Source: Hippophae tibetana (taxonomy: Eukaryota; Streptophyta; Magnoliopsida; Rosales; Elaeagnaceae). Taken from it: a stretch of 64,000 bases of DNA. The notes below the pieces were generated by a model that saw only the letters and a list, made by a program, of their open reading frames with translations, did no database searches and was not told the DNA's origin. This document shows, one piece after another, positions 1-12,670 of the stretch. Location of the stretch: positions 38,221,843 to 38,285,842 of the forward strand of contig CM072810.1 in assembly GCA_037013495.1 (NCBI GenBank), read 5' to 3'. The number at the start of each line of letters is the position of its first letter. Within the stretch, counting starts at the first letter, position 1. Both the position numbers and the translations under genes were made by a program.

Positions 1-2358
1 AAGCACCTTCAAACATTTTGCAGACCACTCATATAGGCATTTGAGCAATAAAACTAAATCTAGAACTATGCAGCTGAACATAAATTGTGAACTTTATATC
101 ATGCAAGAGGATGAAACTTTGAACAAATTCTATGCATGTTTTTCAATCAATTTCAACTACCCGTACAATTTGGATGGACCTATTTGGAGAAAAAGGTAGA
201 TTGAGAAAATTGTTGTTAGCCTACATTATCATTTTGAAGAAAAATATACCTTGTTTAAATCCGTATAGAAGGCCTGTGAACTTACTGTTAAATGAATCAG
301 TTGGGAAATTATTCGAACTGCATTATTTGTTGGCAAGATGATAGCAATCCACTTTCGCGGACGAAAAGAGCTTGAATTTATAGACATCAAGTATAGAGGT
401 ACGAGCGAAGCTATTTTGACACAATTGTTAGAAATGATGAATCTAATACCAATGAAGAGAAAATATCTATACTTTCCCATATATTTACTAAATTTCTTAG
501 AAAGAATAAACCCGTTTTTAGGGATTTAAAAAAAATGTAATCCGAGCTCCAAAATGATTATTTCAATGAATTTATAGTTGTATTTCTTCCAAGCAACTTC
601 AAACATTTTGGAGACCACTCATATAGGCATTTGCGCAAAAAACTAAATCTCGAACTATGCAGCTGAACAGAAATTTTGAACTCTATATCATCAAGAGGAT
701 GAACCTTTGAACAAATTCAACGCAGGTTTTTCAATCAATTTCAACTACCCGTACAATTTGGATGGACCTATTTGGAAAAAAAACTAGATTGAGAAAATTG
801 TTGTTAGCCTACATAATCATTTTCAAGAAAAAGATACCTTGCTTAAATCCATATAGAAGGCCTGTGAACTTACTGTTAAACGAATCTGTTGGAAAATTAT
901 TCGAACGGCATCACTTCTTACCAAGTTTATGGCAATCCATTGTCGTGGACGGAAAGAGCTTGACTTTATAGACATCAAGTATAGTGGTACGAGCGAAGCT
1001 CTTTTGACACAATTGTTAGAAATGATGAATCTAATACCAATGAAGATAAAATAGCTATACTTTCCTATAGATTTACTAAATTTCTTAGAAAGAATAAACC
1101 GATTTTTAGGGATTTTCAAAAAAGGTAATCCGAGTTCTAAAATAAGTATTTCAATGAATTTATAGTTGTATTTCTTCCAAGCAACTTCAAACATTTTGGA
1201 GACCGCTCATATAGGCATTTGAGGAAAAAAAATAAATCTAGAACTATGCAGCTGAACATAAATTTTGAACTCTATATCATGCAAGAGGATGAAACTTTGA
1301 ACAAATACTATGCAGGTTTTTCAATCAATTTCAACTACCCGTACAATTTGGATGGACCTCTTTGGAAAAAAAAGTAGATTGAGAAAATTGTTGTTAGTCT
1401 ACATTATCATTTTCAAGAAAAAGATAGCTTGCTTAAATCCATATAGAAGGCCTGTGAACTTACTGTTAAATGAATTAGTTGGGAAATTATTCGAACTGCA
1501 TTATTTGTTGCCAAGATGATTACAATCTACTTTCGTGGACGGAAAGAGCTTGACTTTATAGACATCAAGTATAGTGGTACGAGCGAAGCTATTTTTACAC
1601 AATAGTTAGAAATGATGTATCTAATACCAATGAAGAGAAAATATCTATACTTTCCCATAGATTTACTAAATTTCTTAGAAAGAATAAACCCGTTTTTAGG
1701 GATTTAAAAAAAAGGTAATCCGAGCTCTAAAATGATTATTTCAATGAATTTATAGTTGTATTTCTTCCAAGCAACTTCAAACATTTTCCAGACCACTCAT
1801 ATAGGCATTTGAGCAATAAAACTAAATCTAGAACTATGCAGCTGAACATAAATTTTGACCTCTATATCATGCAAGAGGATGAAACTTTGAACAAATTCTA
1901 TACAGGTTTTTCAATCAATTTCAACTACCCGTACAATTTGGATGGACCTATTTGAAAAAAAAAGTAGATTGAGAAAATTGTTGTTAGCCTACATTATCAT
2001 TTTGAAGAAAAATATACCTTGCTTAAATCCGTATAGAAGGCTTGTGAACTTACTGTTAAATGAATCAGTTGGGAAATTATTCGAACTGCATTATTTGTTG
2101 CCAAGATGATAGAAATCCACTTTCGTGGACGAAAAGAGCTAGACTTTATAGACATCAAGTATAGTGGTACGAGCGAAACTATTTTGACACAATTGTTAGA
2201 TATGATGAATCTAATAGCAATGAAGAGAAAATATCTATACTTTCCCATATATTTACTAAATTACTTAGAAAGAATAAACCCGTTTTTAGGGATTTAAAAA
2301 AAATGTAATCTGAGCTCTAAAATGATTATTTCAATGAATTTATAGTTGTATTTCTTCC

Positions 2359-3538
2359 AAGCAACTTCAAACATTTTGGAGACCACTCATATAGGCATTT
2401 GAGCAAAAAACTAAATCTAGAACTATGCAGCTGAACAGAAATTTTGAACTCTATATCATGCAAGAGGATGAACCTTTGAACAAATTCAACGCAGGTTTTT
2501 GAATCAATTTCACCTACCTGTACAATTTGGATGGACCTATTTGGAAAAAAAAGTAGATTGAGAAAATTGTTGTTAGTCTACATTATCATTTTCAAGAAAA
2601 AGATAGCTTGCTTAAATCCATATAGAAGGCCTGTGAACTTACTGTTAAATGAATTAGTTGGGAAATTATTCGAACTGCATTATTTGTTGCCAAGATGATA
2701 GAAATCCACTTTCGCAGACGGAAAGAGCTTGACTTTATTGACATCAAGTATAGTGGTCTTAGTGAAGCTATTTTGGTCACAATTGTGAGAAATGATGAAT
2801 CTAATACCAATGAAGAGAAAATATCTATACTTTCCCATAGATTTACTAAATTTCTTAGAAAGAATAAACCCGTTTTTAGGGATTTAAAAAAAATGTAATC
2901 CGAGCTCTAAAATGATTATTTCAATGAATTTATATTTGTATTTCTTCCAAGCAACTTCAAACATTTTGGAGACCACTCATATAGGCATTTGAGTAAAAAA
3001 CTAAATCTAGAACTATGCAGCTGAACAGAAATTTTGAACTCTATATCATGCAAGAGGATGAACCTTTGAACAAATTCAACGCAGTTTTTTCAATCAATTT
3101 CAACTACCCGTACAATTTGGATGGACCTATTTGGAAAAAAAAGTGGATTGAGAAAATCGTTGTTAGCCTACATTATCATTTTCAAGTCATAGTTACCTTG
3201 CCTAAATCCATATACAAGGCCTCTGAACTTACTGTTAAATGAATCGGTTGGGAAATCATTTGAACTGCATCACTTGTTTCCAAGATGATAGATATCCACT
3301 TTCGCAGACGGAAAGAGCTTGGCTTTATTGACATCAAGTATAGTGGTCTTAGTGAAGCTATTTTGGACACAATTGTGAGAAATGATGAATCTAATACCAA
3401 TGAAGAGAAAATATCTATACTTTCCCATAGATTTACTAAATTTCTTAGAAAGAATAAACCCGTTTTTAGGGATTTAAAAAAAAGGTAATCCGAGCTCTAA
3501 AATGATTATTTCAATGAATTTATAGTTGTATTTCTTCC
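2359..3538. repeat. Divergent monomer pair 5-6
   Basis: These two adjacent units share a set of differences from the rest of the array: CGCAGACGG in place of CGTGGACGG, TTTATTGACATC in place of TTTATAGACATC, GGTCTTAGTGAAGC in place of GGTACGAGCGAAGC, and one additional base in the TTTTGACACAATTG region followed by GTGAGAAATG. Monomer 6 differs further in its first half: TTCAAGTCATAGTTACC replaces the usual TTCAAGAAAAAGATACC. The pair otherwise keeps the 590-bp spacing and all landmarks. They may be the oldest surviving variant or a variant from elsewhere in the array family; the sequence alone cannot decide which. Confidence 0.8.
3015..3488 (+). other. Open stretches in monomer 6, possible trace of a coding ancestor
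   Basis: Two open stretches lie in the same reading phase on the + strand, 3015-3242 (75 codons) and 3285-3488 (67 codons). The first begins at the ATG of the common TATGCAG motif and reads MQLNRNFELYIMQEDEPLN and onward. The second ends in a Lys/Arg-rich tail. Monomer 48 (27772-27972, 66 codons) and monomer 87 (50729-50929, 66 codons) keep a similar first stretch, but most copies do not. I recognise no domain, signal peptide or catalytic motif. There is no visible promoter or ribosome binding context, and identical DNA repeats on either side. I do not call a gene. The feature is listed because this copy reads more like protein than its neighbours. Confidence 0.25.
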
Positions 3539-5039
3539 AAGCAACTTCAAACATTTTGCAGACCACTCATATAGGCATTTGAGCAATAAAACTAAATCTA
3601 GAACTATGCAGCTGAACATAAATTTTGAACTCTATATCATGCAAGAGGATGAAACTTTGAACAAATTCTATGCATGTTTTTCAATCAATTTCAACTACCC
3701 GTACAATTTGGATGGACCTATTTGGAAAAAAAAGTAGATTGGGAAAATTGTTGTTAGCCTACATTATCATTTTGAAGAAAAATATACCTTGCTTAAATCC
3801 ATATAGAAGGCCTGTGAACTTACTGTTAAATGAATCAGTTGGGAAATTATTCGAACTGCATTATTTGTTGCCAAGATGATAGAAATCCACTTTCGTGGAC
3901 GGAAAGAGCTAGACTTTATACACATCAAGTATAGTGGTACGAGCGAAACTATTTTGACACAATTGTTAGATATGATGAATCTAATACCAATGAAGAGAAA
4001 ATATATATACTTTCCCATATATTTACTAAATTTCTTAGAAAGAATAAACCCGTTTTTAGGGATTTAAAAAAAATGTAATCCGAGCTCTAAAATGATTATT
4101 TCAATGAATTTATATTTGTATTTCTTCCAAGCAACTTCAAACATTTTGGAGACCACTCATATAGGCATTTGAGTAAAAAACTAAATCTAGAACTATGCAG
4201 CTGAACAGAAATTTTGAACTCTATATCATGCAAGAGGATGAACCTTTGAACAAATTCAACGCAGGTTTTTCAATCAATTTCAACTACCCGTACAATTAGG
4301 ATGGACCTATTTGGAAAAAAAAGTAGATTGAGAAAATTGTTGGTAGCCTACATTATCATTTTCAAGAAAAAGATACCTTGCTTAAATCCATATAGAAGGC
4401 CTGTGAACTTACTGTTAAATGAATCAGTTGGAAAATTATTCGAACGGCATCACTTGTTACCAAGTTGATGGCAATCCATTGTCCTGGACGGAAAGAGGTT
4501 GACTTTATAGACATCAAGTATAGTGGTACGAGCGAAGCTATTTTGACACAATTGTTAGAAATGATGAATCTAATACCAATGAAGAGAAAATAGCTATACT
4601 TTCCAATAGATTTACTAAATTTCTTAGAAAGAATAAACCCATTTTTAGGGATTTTCAAAAAAGGTAATCCGAGCTCTAAAATAAGTATTTCAATGAATTT
4701 ATAGTTGTATTTCTTCCAAGAAACATCAAACATTTTGGAGACCACTCATATAGGTATTTGAGCAAAAAAATAAATCTAGAACTATGCAGCTGAACATAAA
4801 TTTTGAACTCTATATCATGCAAGAGGATGAAACTTTGAACAAATTCTATGCAGGTTTTTCAATCAATTTCAACTACCCGTACAATTTGGATGGACCTATT
4901 TGGAAAAAAAAGTAGATTGAGAAAATTGTTGTTAGCCTACATTATCATTTTGAAGAAAAATATACCTTGCTTAAATCCGTATAGAAGGCCTGTGAATTTA
5001 CTGTTAAATGAATCAGTTGGAAAATTATTCGAACGGCAT

Positions 5040-8000
5040 CACTTGTTACCAAGTTGATGGCAATCCATTGTCGTGGACGGAAAGAGCTTGACTTTATAGA
5101 CATCAAGTATAGTGGTACGAGCGAAGCTATTTTTACACAATAGTTAGAAATGATGAATCTAATACCAATGAAGAGAAAATATCTATACTTTCCCATAGAT
5201 TTACTAAATTTCTTAGAAAGAATAAACCCGTTTTTAGGGATTTAAAAAAAAAGGTAATCCGAGCTCTAAAATGATTATTTCAATGAATTTATAGTTGTAT
5301 TTCTTCCAAGCAACTTCAAACATTTTCCAGACAACTCATATAGGCATTTGAGCAATAAAACTAAATCTAGAACTATGCAGCTGAATAATAAATTTTGAAC
5401 TCTATATCATGCAAGAGGATGAAACTTTGAACAAATTCTATACAGGTTTTTCAATCAATTTCAACTACCCGTACAATTTGGATGGACCAATTTGGAAAAA
5501 AAAGTAGATTGAGAAAATTGTTGTTGGCCTACATTATCATTTTGAAGAAAAATATACCTTGCTTCAATCCGTATAGAAGGCCTGTGAACTTACTGTTAAA
5601 TGAATCAGTTGGGAAATTATTCGAACTGCATTATTTGTTGCCAAGATGATAGAAATCCAGTTTCGTGGACGGAAAGAGCTTGACTTTATAGACATCAAGT
5701 ATAGTGGTACGAGCGAAACTATTTTGACACAATTGTTAGATATGATAAATCTAATACTAATGAAGAGAAAATATCTATACTTTCCCATATATTTACTAAA
5801 TTTCTTAGAAAGAATAAACCCGTTTTTAGGGATTTAAAAAAAATGTAATCTGAGCTCTAAAATGATTATTTCAATGAATTTATAGTTGTATTTCTTCCAA
5901 GCAACTTCAAACATTTTTGAGACCACTAATATAGGCATTTGAGCAAAAAACTAAATCTTGAACTATGCAGCTGAACAGAAATTTTGAACTCTATATCATG
6001 CAAGAGGATGAACCTTTGAACAATATCAACGCAGGTTTTTCAATCAATTTCAACTACCCGTACAATTGGGATGGATCTATTTGGAAAAAAAGTAGATTGA
6101 GAAAATTGTTGGTAGCCTACATTATCATTTTCAAGAAAAAGATACCTTGCTTAAATCCATATAGAAGGCCTGTGAACTTACTGTTAAATTAATCAGTTGG
6201 AAAATTATTCGAACGGCATCACTTGTTACCAAGTTGATGGCAATCCATTGTCGTGGACGGAAAGAGCTTGACTTTATAGACATCAAGAATAGTGGTACAA
6301 GCGAAGCTATTTTGACACAATTTTTAGAAATGATGAATCTAATACCAATGAAGAGAAAATAGCTATACTTTCCAATAGATTTACTAAATTTCTTAGAAAG
6401 AATAAACCCATTTTTAGGGATTTTCAAAAAAGGTAATCCGAGTTCTAAAATAAGTATTTCAATGAATTTATAGTTGTATTTCTTTCAAGCAACTTCAAAC
6501 ATTTTGGAGACCACTCATATAGGCATTTGAGCAAAAAAATAAATCTAGAACTATGCAGCTGAACATAAATTTTGAACTCTATATCATGCAAGAGGATGAA
6601 ACTTTGAACAAATTCTATGCAGGTTTTTCAATCAATTTCAACTACCCGTACAATTTGGATGGACCTATTTGGAAAAAAAAGTAGATTGAGAAAATTGTTG
6701 TTAGCCTACATTATCATTTTGAAGAAAAATATACCTTGTTTAAATCCGTATAGAAGGCCTGTGAACTTACTGTTAAATGAATCAGTTGGGAAATTATTCG
6801 AACTGCATTATTTGTTGGCAAGATGATAGCAATCCACTTTCGCGGACGAAAAGAGCTTGAATTTATAGACATCAAGTATAGTGGTACGAGCGAAGCTATT
6901 TTGACACAATTGTTAGAAATGATGAATCTAATACCAATGAAGAGAAAATATCTATACTTTCCCATATATTTACTAAATTTCTTAGAAGGAATAAACCCGT
7001 TTTTAGGGATTTAAAAAAAATGTAATCCGAGCTCCAAAATGATTATTTCAATGAATTTATAGTTGTATTTCTTCCAAGCAACTTCAAACATTTTGGAGAC
7101 CACTCATATAGGCATTTGAGCAAAAAACTAAATCTAGAACTATGCAGCTGAACAGAAATTTTGAACTCTATATCATCAAGAGGATGAACCTTTGAACAAA
7201 TTCAACGCAGGTTTTTCAATCAATTTCAACTACCCGTACAATTTGGATGGACCTATTTGGAAAAAAAAACTAGATTGAGAAAATTGTTGTTAGCCTACAT
7301 AATCATTTTCAAGAAAAAGATACCTTGCTTAAATGCATATAGAAGGCCTGTGAACTTACTGTTAAACGAATCAGTCGGAAAATTATTCGAACGGCATCAC
7401 TTCTTACCAAGTTGATGGCAATCCATTGTCGTGGACGGAAAGAGCTTGACTTTATAGACATCAAGTATAGTGGTACGAGCGAAGCTATTTTTACACAATA
7501 GTTAGAAATGATGAATCTAATACCAATGAAGAGAAAATATCTATACTTTCCCATAGATTTACTAAATTTCTTAGAAAGAATAAACCCGTTTTTAGGGATT
7601 TAAAAAAAAAGGTAATCCGAGCTCTAAAATGATTATTTCAATGAATTTATAGTTGTATTTCTTCCAAGCAACTTCAAACATTTTCCAGACAACTCATATA
7701 GGCATTTGAGCAATAAAACTAAATCTAGAACTATGCAGCTGAACATAAATTTTGAACTCTATATCATGCAAGAGGATGAAACTTTGAACAAATTCTATAC
7801 AGGTTTTTCAATCAATTTCAACTACCCGTACAATTTGGATGGACCAATTTGGAAAAAAAAGTAGATTGAGAAAATTGTTGTTAGCCTACATTATCATTTT
7901 GAAGAAAAATATACCTTGCTTCAATCCGTATAGAAGGCCTGTGAACTTACTGTTAAATGAATCAGTTGGGAAATTATTCGAACTGCATTATTTTGTTGCC

Positions 8001-11000
8001 AAGATGATAGAAATCCAGTTTCGTGGACGGAAAGAGCTTGACTTTATAGACATCAAGTATAGTGGTACGAGCGAAACTATTTTGACACAATTGTTAGATA
8101 TGATAAATCTAATACTAATGAAGAGAAAATATCTATACTTTCCCATATATTTACTAAATTTCTTAGAAAGAATAAACCCGTTTTTAGGGATTTAAAAAAA
8201 ATGTAATCTGAGCTCTAAAATGATTATTTCAATGAATTTATAGTTGTATTTCTTCCAAGCAACTTCAAACATTTTTGAGACCACTAATATAGGCATTTGA
8301 GCAAAAAACTAAATCTTGAACTATGCAGCTGAACAGAAATTTTGAACTCTATATCATGCAAGAGGATGAACCTTTGAACAATATCAACGCAGGTTTTTCA
8401 ATCAATTTCAACTACCCGTACAATTGGGATGGATCTATTTGGAAAAAAAGTAGATTGAGAAAATTGTTGGTAGCCTACATTATCATTTTCAAGAAAAAGA
8501 TACCTTGCTTAAATCCATATAGAAGGCCTGTGAACTTACTGTTAAATTAATCAGTTGGAAAATTATTCGAACGGCATCACTTGTTACCAAGTTGATGGCA
8601 ATCCATTGTCGTGGACGGAAAGAGCTTGACTTTATAGACATCAAGAATAGTGGTACAAGCGAAGCTATTTTGACACAATTTTTAGAAATGATGAATCTAA
8701 TACCAATGAAGAGAAAATAGCTATACTTTCCAATAGATTTACTAAATTTCTTAGAAAGAATAAACCCATTTTTAGGGATTTTCAAAAAAGGTAATCCGAG
8801 TTCTAAAATAAGTATTTCAATGAATTTATAGTTGTATTTCTTCCAAGCAACTTCAAACATTTTGGAGACCACTCATATAGGCATTTGAGCAAAAAAATAA
8901 ATCTAGAACTATGCAGCTGAACATAAATTTTGAACTCTATATCATGCAAGAGGATGAAACTTTGAACAAATTCTATGCAGGTTTTTCAATCAATTTCAAC
9001 TACCCGTACAATTTGAATGGACCTATTTGGAAAAAAAAGTAGATTGAGAAAATTGTTGTTAGCCTACATTATCATTTTGAAGAAAAATATACCTTGTTTA
9101 AATCCGTATAGAAGGCCTGTGAACTTACTGTTAAATGAATCAGTTGGGAAATTATTCGAACTGCATTATTTGTTGGCAAGATGATAGCAATCCACTTTTG
9201 CGGACGAAAAGAGCTTGAATTTATAGACATCAAGTATAGTGGTACGAGCGAAGCTATTTTGACACAATTGTTAGAAATGATGAATCTAATACCAATGAAG
9301 AGAAAATATCTATACTTTCCCATATATTTACTAAATTTCTTAGAAGGAATAAACCCGTTTTTAGGGATTTAAAAAAAATGTAATCCGAGCTCCAAAATGA
9401 TTATTTCAATGAATTTATAGTTGTATTTCTTCCAAGCAACTTCAAACATTTTGGAGACCACTCATATAGGCATTTGAGCAAAAAACTAAATCTAGAACTA
9501 TGCAGCTGAACAGAAATTTTGAACTCTATATCATCAAGAGGATGAACCTTTGAACAAATTCAACGCAGGTTTTTCAATCAATTTCAACTACCCGTACAAT
9601 TTGGATGGACCTATTTGGAAAAAAAAACTAGATTGAGAAAATTGTTGTTAGCCTACATAATCATTTTCAAGAAAAAGATACCTTGCTTAAATGCATATAG
9701 AAGGCCTGTGAACTTACTGTTAAACGAATCAGTTGGAAAATTATTCGAACGGCATCACTTCTTACCAAGTTGATGGCAATCCATTGTCGTGGACGGAAAG
9801 AGCTTGACTTTATAGACATCAAGTATAGTGGTACGAGCGAAGCTATTTTTACACAATAGTTAGAAATGATGAATCTAATACCAATGAAGAGAAAATATCT
9901 ATACTTTCCCATAGATTTACTAAATTTCTTAGAAAGAATAAACCCGTTTTTAGGGATTTAAAAAAAAAGGTAATCCGAGCTCTAAAATGATTATTTCAAT
10001 GAATTTATAGTTGTATTTCTTCCAAGCAACTTCAAACATTTTCCAGACAACTCATATAGGCATTTGAGCAATAAAACTAAATCTAGAACTATGCAGCTGA
10101 ACATAAATTTTGAACTCTATATCATGCAAGAGGATGAAACTTTGAACAAATTCTATACAGGTTTTTCAATCAATTTCAACTACCCGTACAATTTGGATGG
10201 ACCAATTTGGAAAAAAAAGTAGATTGAGAAAATTGTTGTTAGCCTACATTATCATTTTGAAGAAAAATATACCTTGCTTCAATCCGTATAGAAGGCCTGT
10301 GAACTTACTGTTAAATGAATCAGTTGGGAAATTATTCGAACTGCATTATTTTGTTGCCAAGATGATAGAAATCCAGTTTCGTGGACGGAAAGAGCTTGAC
10401 TTTATAGACATCAAGTATAGTGGTACGAGCGAAACTATTTTGACACAATTGTTAGATATGATAAATCTAATACTAATGAAGAGAAAATATCTATACTTTC
10501 CCATATATTTACTAAATTTCTTAGAAAGAATAAACCCGTTTTTAGGGATTTAAAAAAAATGTAATCTGAGCTCTAAAATGATTATTTCAATGAATTTATA
10601 GTTGTATTTCTTCCAAGCAACTTCAAACATTTTTGAGACCACTAATATAGGCATTTGAGCAAAAAACTAAATCTTGAACTATGCAGCTGAACAGAAATTT
10701 TGAACTCTATATCATGCAAGAGGATGAACCTTTGAACAATATCAACGCAGGTTTTTCAATCAATTTCAACTACCCGTACAATTGGGATGGATCTATTTGG
10801 AAAAAAAGTAGATTGAGAAAATTGTTGGTAGCCTACATTATCATTTTCAAGAAAAAGATACCTTGCTTAAATCCATATAGAAGGCCTGTGAACTTACTGT
10901 TAAATTAATCAGTTGGAAAATTATTCGAACGGCATCACTTGTTACCAAGTTGATGGCAATCCATTGTCGTGGACGGAAAGAGCTTGACTTTATAGACATC

Positions 11001-12200
11001 AAGAATAGTGGTACAAGCGAAGCTATTTTGACACAATTTTTAGAAATGATGAATCTAATACCAATGAAGAGAAAATAGCTATACTTTCCAATAGATTTAC
11101 TAAATTTCTTAGAAAGAATAAACCCATTTTTAGGGATTTTCAAAAAAGGTAATCCGAGTTCTAAAATAAGTATTTCAATGAATTTATAGTTGTATTTCTT
11201 CCAAGCAACTTCAAACATTTTGGAGACCACTCATATAGGCATTTGAGCAAAAAAATAAATCTAGAACTATGCAGCTGAACATAAATTTTGAACTCTATAT
11301 CATGCAAGAGGATGAAACTTTGAACAAATTCTATGCAGGTTTTTCAATCAATTTCAACTACCCGTACAATTTGAATGGACCTATTTGGAAAAAAAAGTAG
11401 ATTGAGAAAATTGTTGTTAGCCTACATTATCATTTTGAAGAAAAATATACCTTGTTTAAATCCGTATAGAAGGCCTGTGAACTTACTGTTAAATGAATCA
11501 GTTGGGAAATTATTCGAACTGCATTATTTGTTGGCAAGATGATAGCAATCCACTTTTGCGGACGAAAAGAGCTTGAATTTATAGACATCAAGTATAGTGG
11601 TACGAGCGAAGCTATTTTGACACAATTGTTAGAAATGATGAATCTAATACCAATGAAGAGAAAATATCTATACTTTCCCATATATTTACTAAATTTCTTA
11701 GAAGGAATAAACCCGTTTTTAGGGATTTAAAAAAAATGTAATCCGAGCTCCAAAATGATTATTTCAATGAATTTATAGTTGTATTTCTTCCAAGCAACTT
11801 CAAACATTTTGGAGACCACTCATATAGGCATTTGAGCAAAAAACTAAATCTAGAACTATGCAGCTGAACAGAAATTTTGAACTCTATATCATCAAGAGGA
11901 TGAACCTTTGAACAAATTCAACGCAGGTTTTTCAATCAATTTCAACTACCCATACAATTTGGATGGACCTATTTGGAAAAAAAACTAGATTGAGAAAATT
12001 GTTGTTAGCCTACATAATCATTTTCAAGAAAAAGATACCTTGCTTAAATGCATATAGAAGGCCTGTGAACTTACTGTTAAACGAATCAGTTGGAAAATTA
12101 TTCGAACGGCATCACTTCTTACCAAGTTGATGGCAATCCATTGTCGTGGACGGAAAGAGCTTGACTTTATAGACATCAAGTATAGTGGTACGAGCGAAGC
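5040..12200. repeat. 4-mer higher-order repeat, 2358 bp, about three copies
   Basis: Variants recur every four monomers with an exact 2358-bp spacing: monomers 10/14/18 start at 5308, 7666 and 10024; 11/15/19 at 5899, 8257 and 10615; 12/16/20 at 6487, 8845 and 11203; 13/17/21 at 7076, 9434 and 11792. The order of end types is A, B, A, A. Diagnostic marks are GGACCAATTTGG and TTTTCCAGACAACTC in the first member, TTTTTGAGACCACTAATATAGG and TTGAACAATATCAACG in the second, CGGACGAAAAGAGC and AGAAGGAATAAACC in the third, and the 2-bp-shorter ATATCATCAAGAGG in the fourth. Copies two and three are closest: they share ATTTTGTTGCC with an extra T and TTTGAATGGACC, both absent from copy one. The similarity starts in the second half of monomer 9 and ends inside monomer 21. 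Confidence 0.93.
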
Positions 12201-12670
12201 TATTTTGACACAATTGTTAGAAATGATGAATCTAATACCAATGAAGAGAAAATAGCTATACTTTCCTATAGATTTAGTAAATTTCTTAGAAAGAATAAAC
12301 CCATTTTTAGGGATTTTCAAAAAAGGTAATCCGAGTTCTAAAATAAGTATTTCAATGAATTTATAGTTGTATTTCTTCCAAGCAACTTCAAACATTTTGG
12401 AGACCGCTCATATAGGCATTTGAGGAAAAAAATAAATCTAGAACTATGCAGCTGAACATAAATTTTGAACTCTATATCATGCAAGAGGATGAAACTTTGA
12501 ACAAATACTATGCAGGTTTTTCAATCAATTTCATCTACCCGTACAATTTGGATGGCCCTCTTTGGAAAAAAAAGTAGATTGAGAAAATTGTTGTTAGTCT
12601 ACATTATCATTTTCAAGAAAAAGATAGCTTGCTTAAATCCATATAGAAGGCCTGTGAACTTACTGTTAAA
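11400..12670. repeat. Distant duplicate of about 200-1470, 19 monomers apart
   Basis: Monomers 20-21-22 repeat the variant order of monomers 1-2-3 at a displacement of about 11201 bp. Shared marks are GCGGACGAAAAGAGC-like sequence with TTGAATTTATAG in 1/20, the short ATATCATCAAGAGG in 2/21, and in 3/22 the combination GACCGCTCATATAGG, TTTGAGGAAAAAA and ACAAATACTATGCAGG. The match ends near the GTTAAATGAAT region of monomers 3 and 22, where 3 continues as TAGTTGGG and 22 as CAGATGGG. Confidence 0.8.

Larger units (their letters stand above)
1..5040. repeat. Left zone, monomers 1-9, no tight higher-order unit
   Basis: Monomers here are mostly type A ends, with type B at monomers 2 and 8. No simple local HOR is visible. 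Instead, strings match elsewhere: about 200-1470 matches about 11400-12670, and the end of monomer 3 with monomer 4 (about 1590-2358) resembles monomers 9-10 six units to the right, sharing GCTATTTTTACACAATAG and the TTTTCCAGAC opening. Monomers 5 and 6 are the most divergent pair. Monomer 1 opens like monomer 7 (TTTTGCAGACC and ATGCATGTTTTTC) and then switches to the monomer 12/16/20 variant, so it is itself a mosaic. Confidence 0.8.

Noticed and set aside
338-529. Plus-strand open frame of 63 codons beginning MIAIHFRGRKEL, present in dozens of units
   Set aside because: Type B units end the frame early through the AAATAG variant, and the frame has no start context or recognised domain. Its repeated presence reflects homogenisation of the DNA. 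Not called as a gene.
3034-3390. Possible internal half-unit repeat (TTGAACTCTATATCATGCAAG resembling TTGACTTTATAGACATCAAG about 284 bp later)
   Set aside because: The next similar words do not keep the same spacing (about 13 bp off), and the likeness is short and AT-rich. Chance is sufficient.
4362-4745. Minus-strand open frame of 127 codons, recurring in many monomers (for example also 8489-8872, 16152-16535, 29115-29498)
   Set aside because: It appears once per unit because the DNA repeats and is cut short in many units by the ordinary A/B variants. It is Ile/Leu/Phe/Lys-rich as expected from AT-rich DNA, with no recognisable domain. No sign of selection for the reading frame.
7839-8195. 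118-codon plus-strand open frame in monomer 14, repeated at 10197-10553
   Set aside because: It exists only because one extra T in an ATTTTGTTGCC stretch joins two frames in these two copies of the same HOR member. It is a by-product of the 2358-bp duplication.
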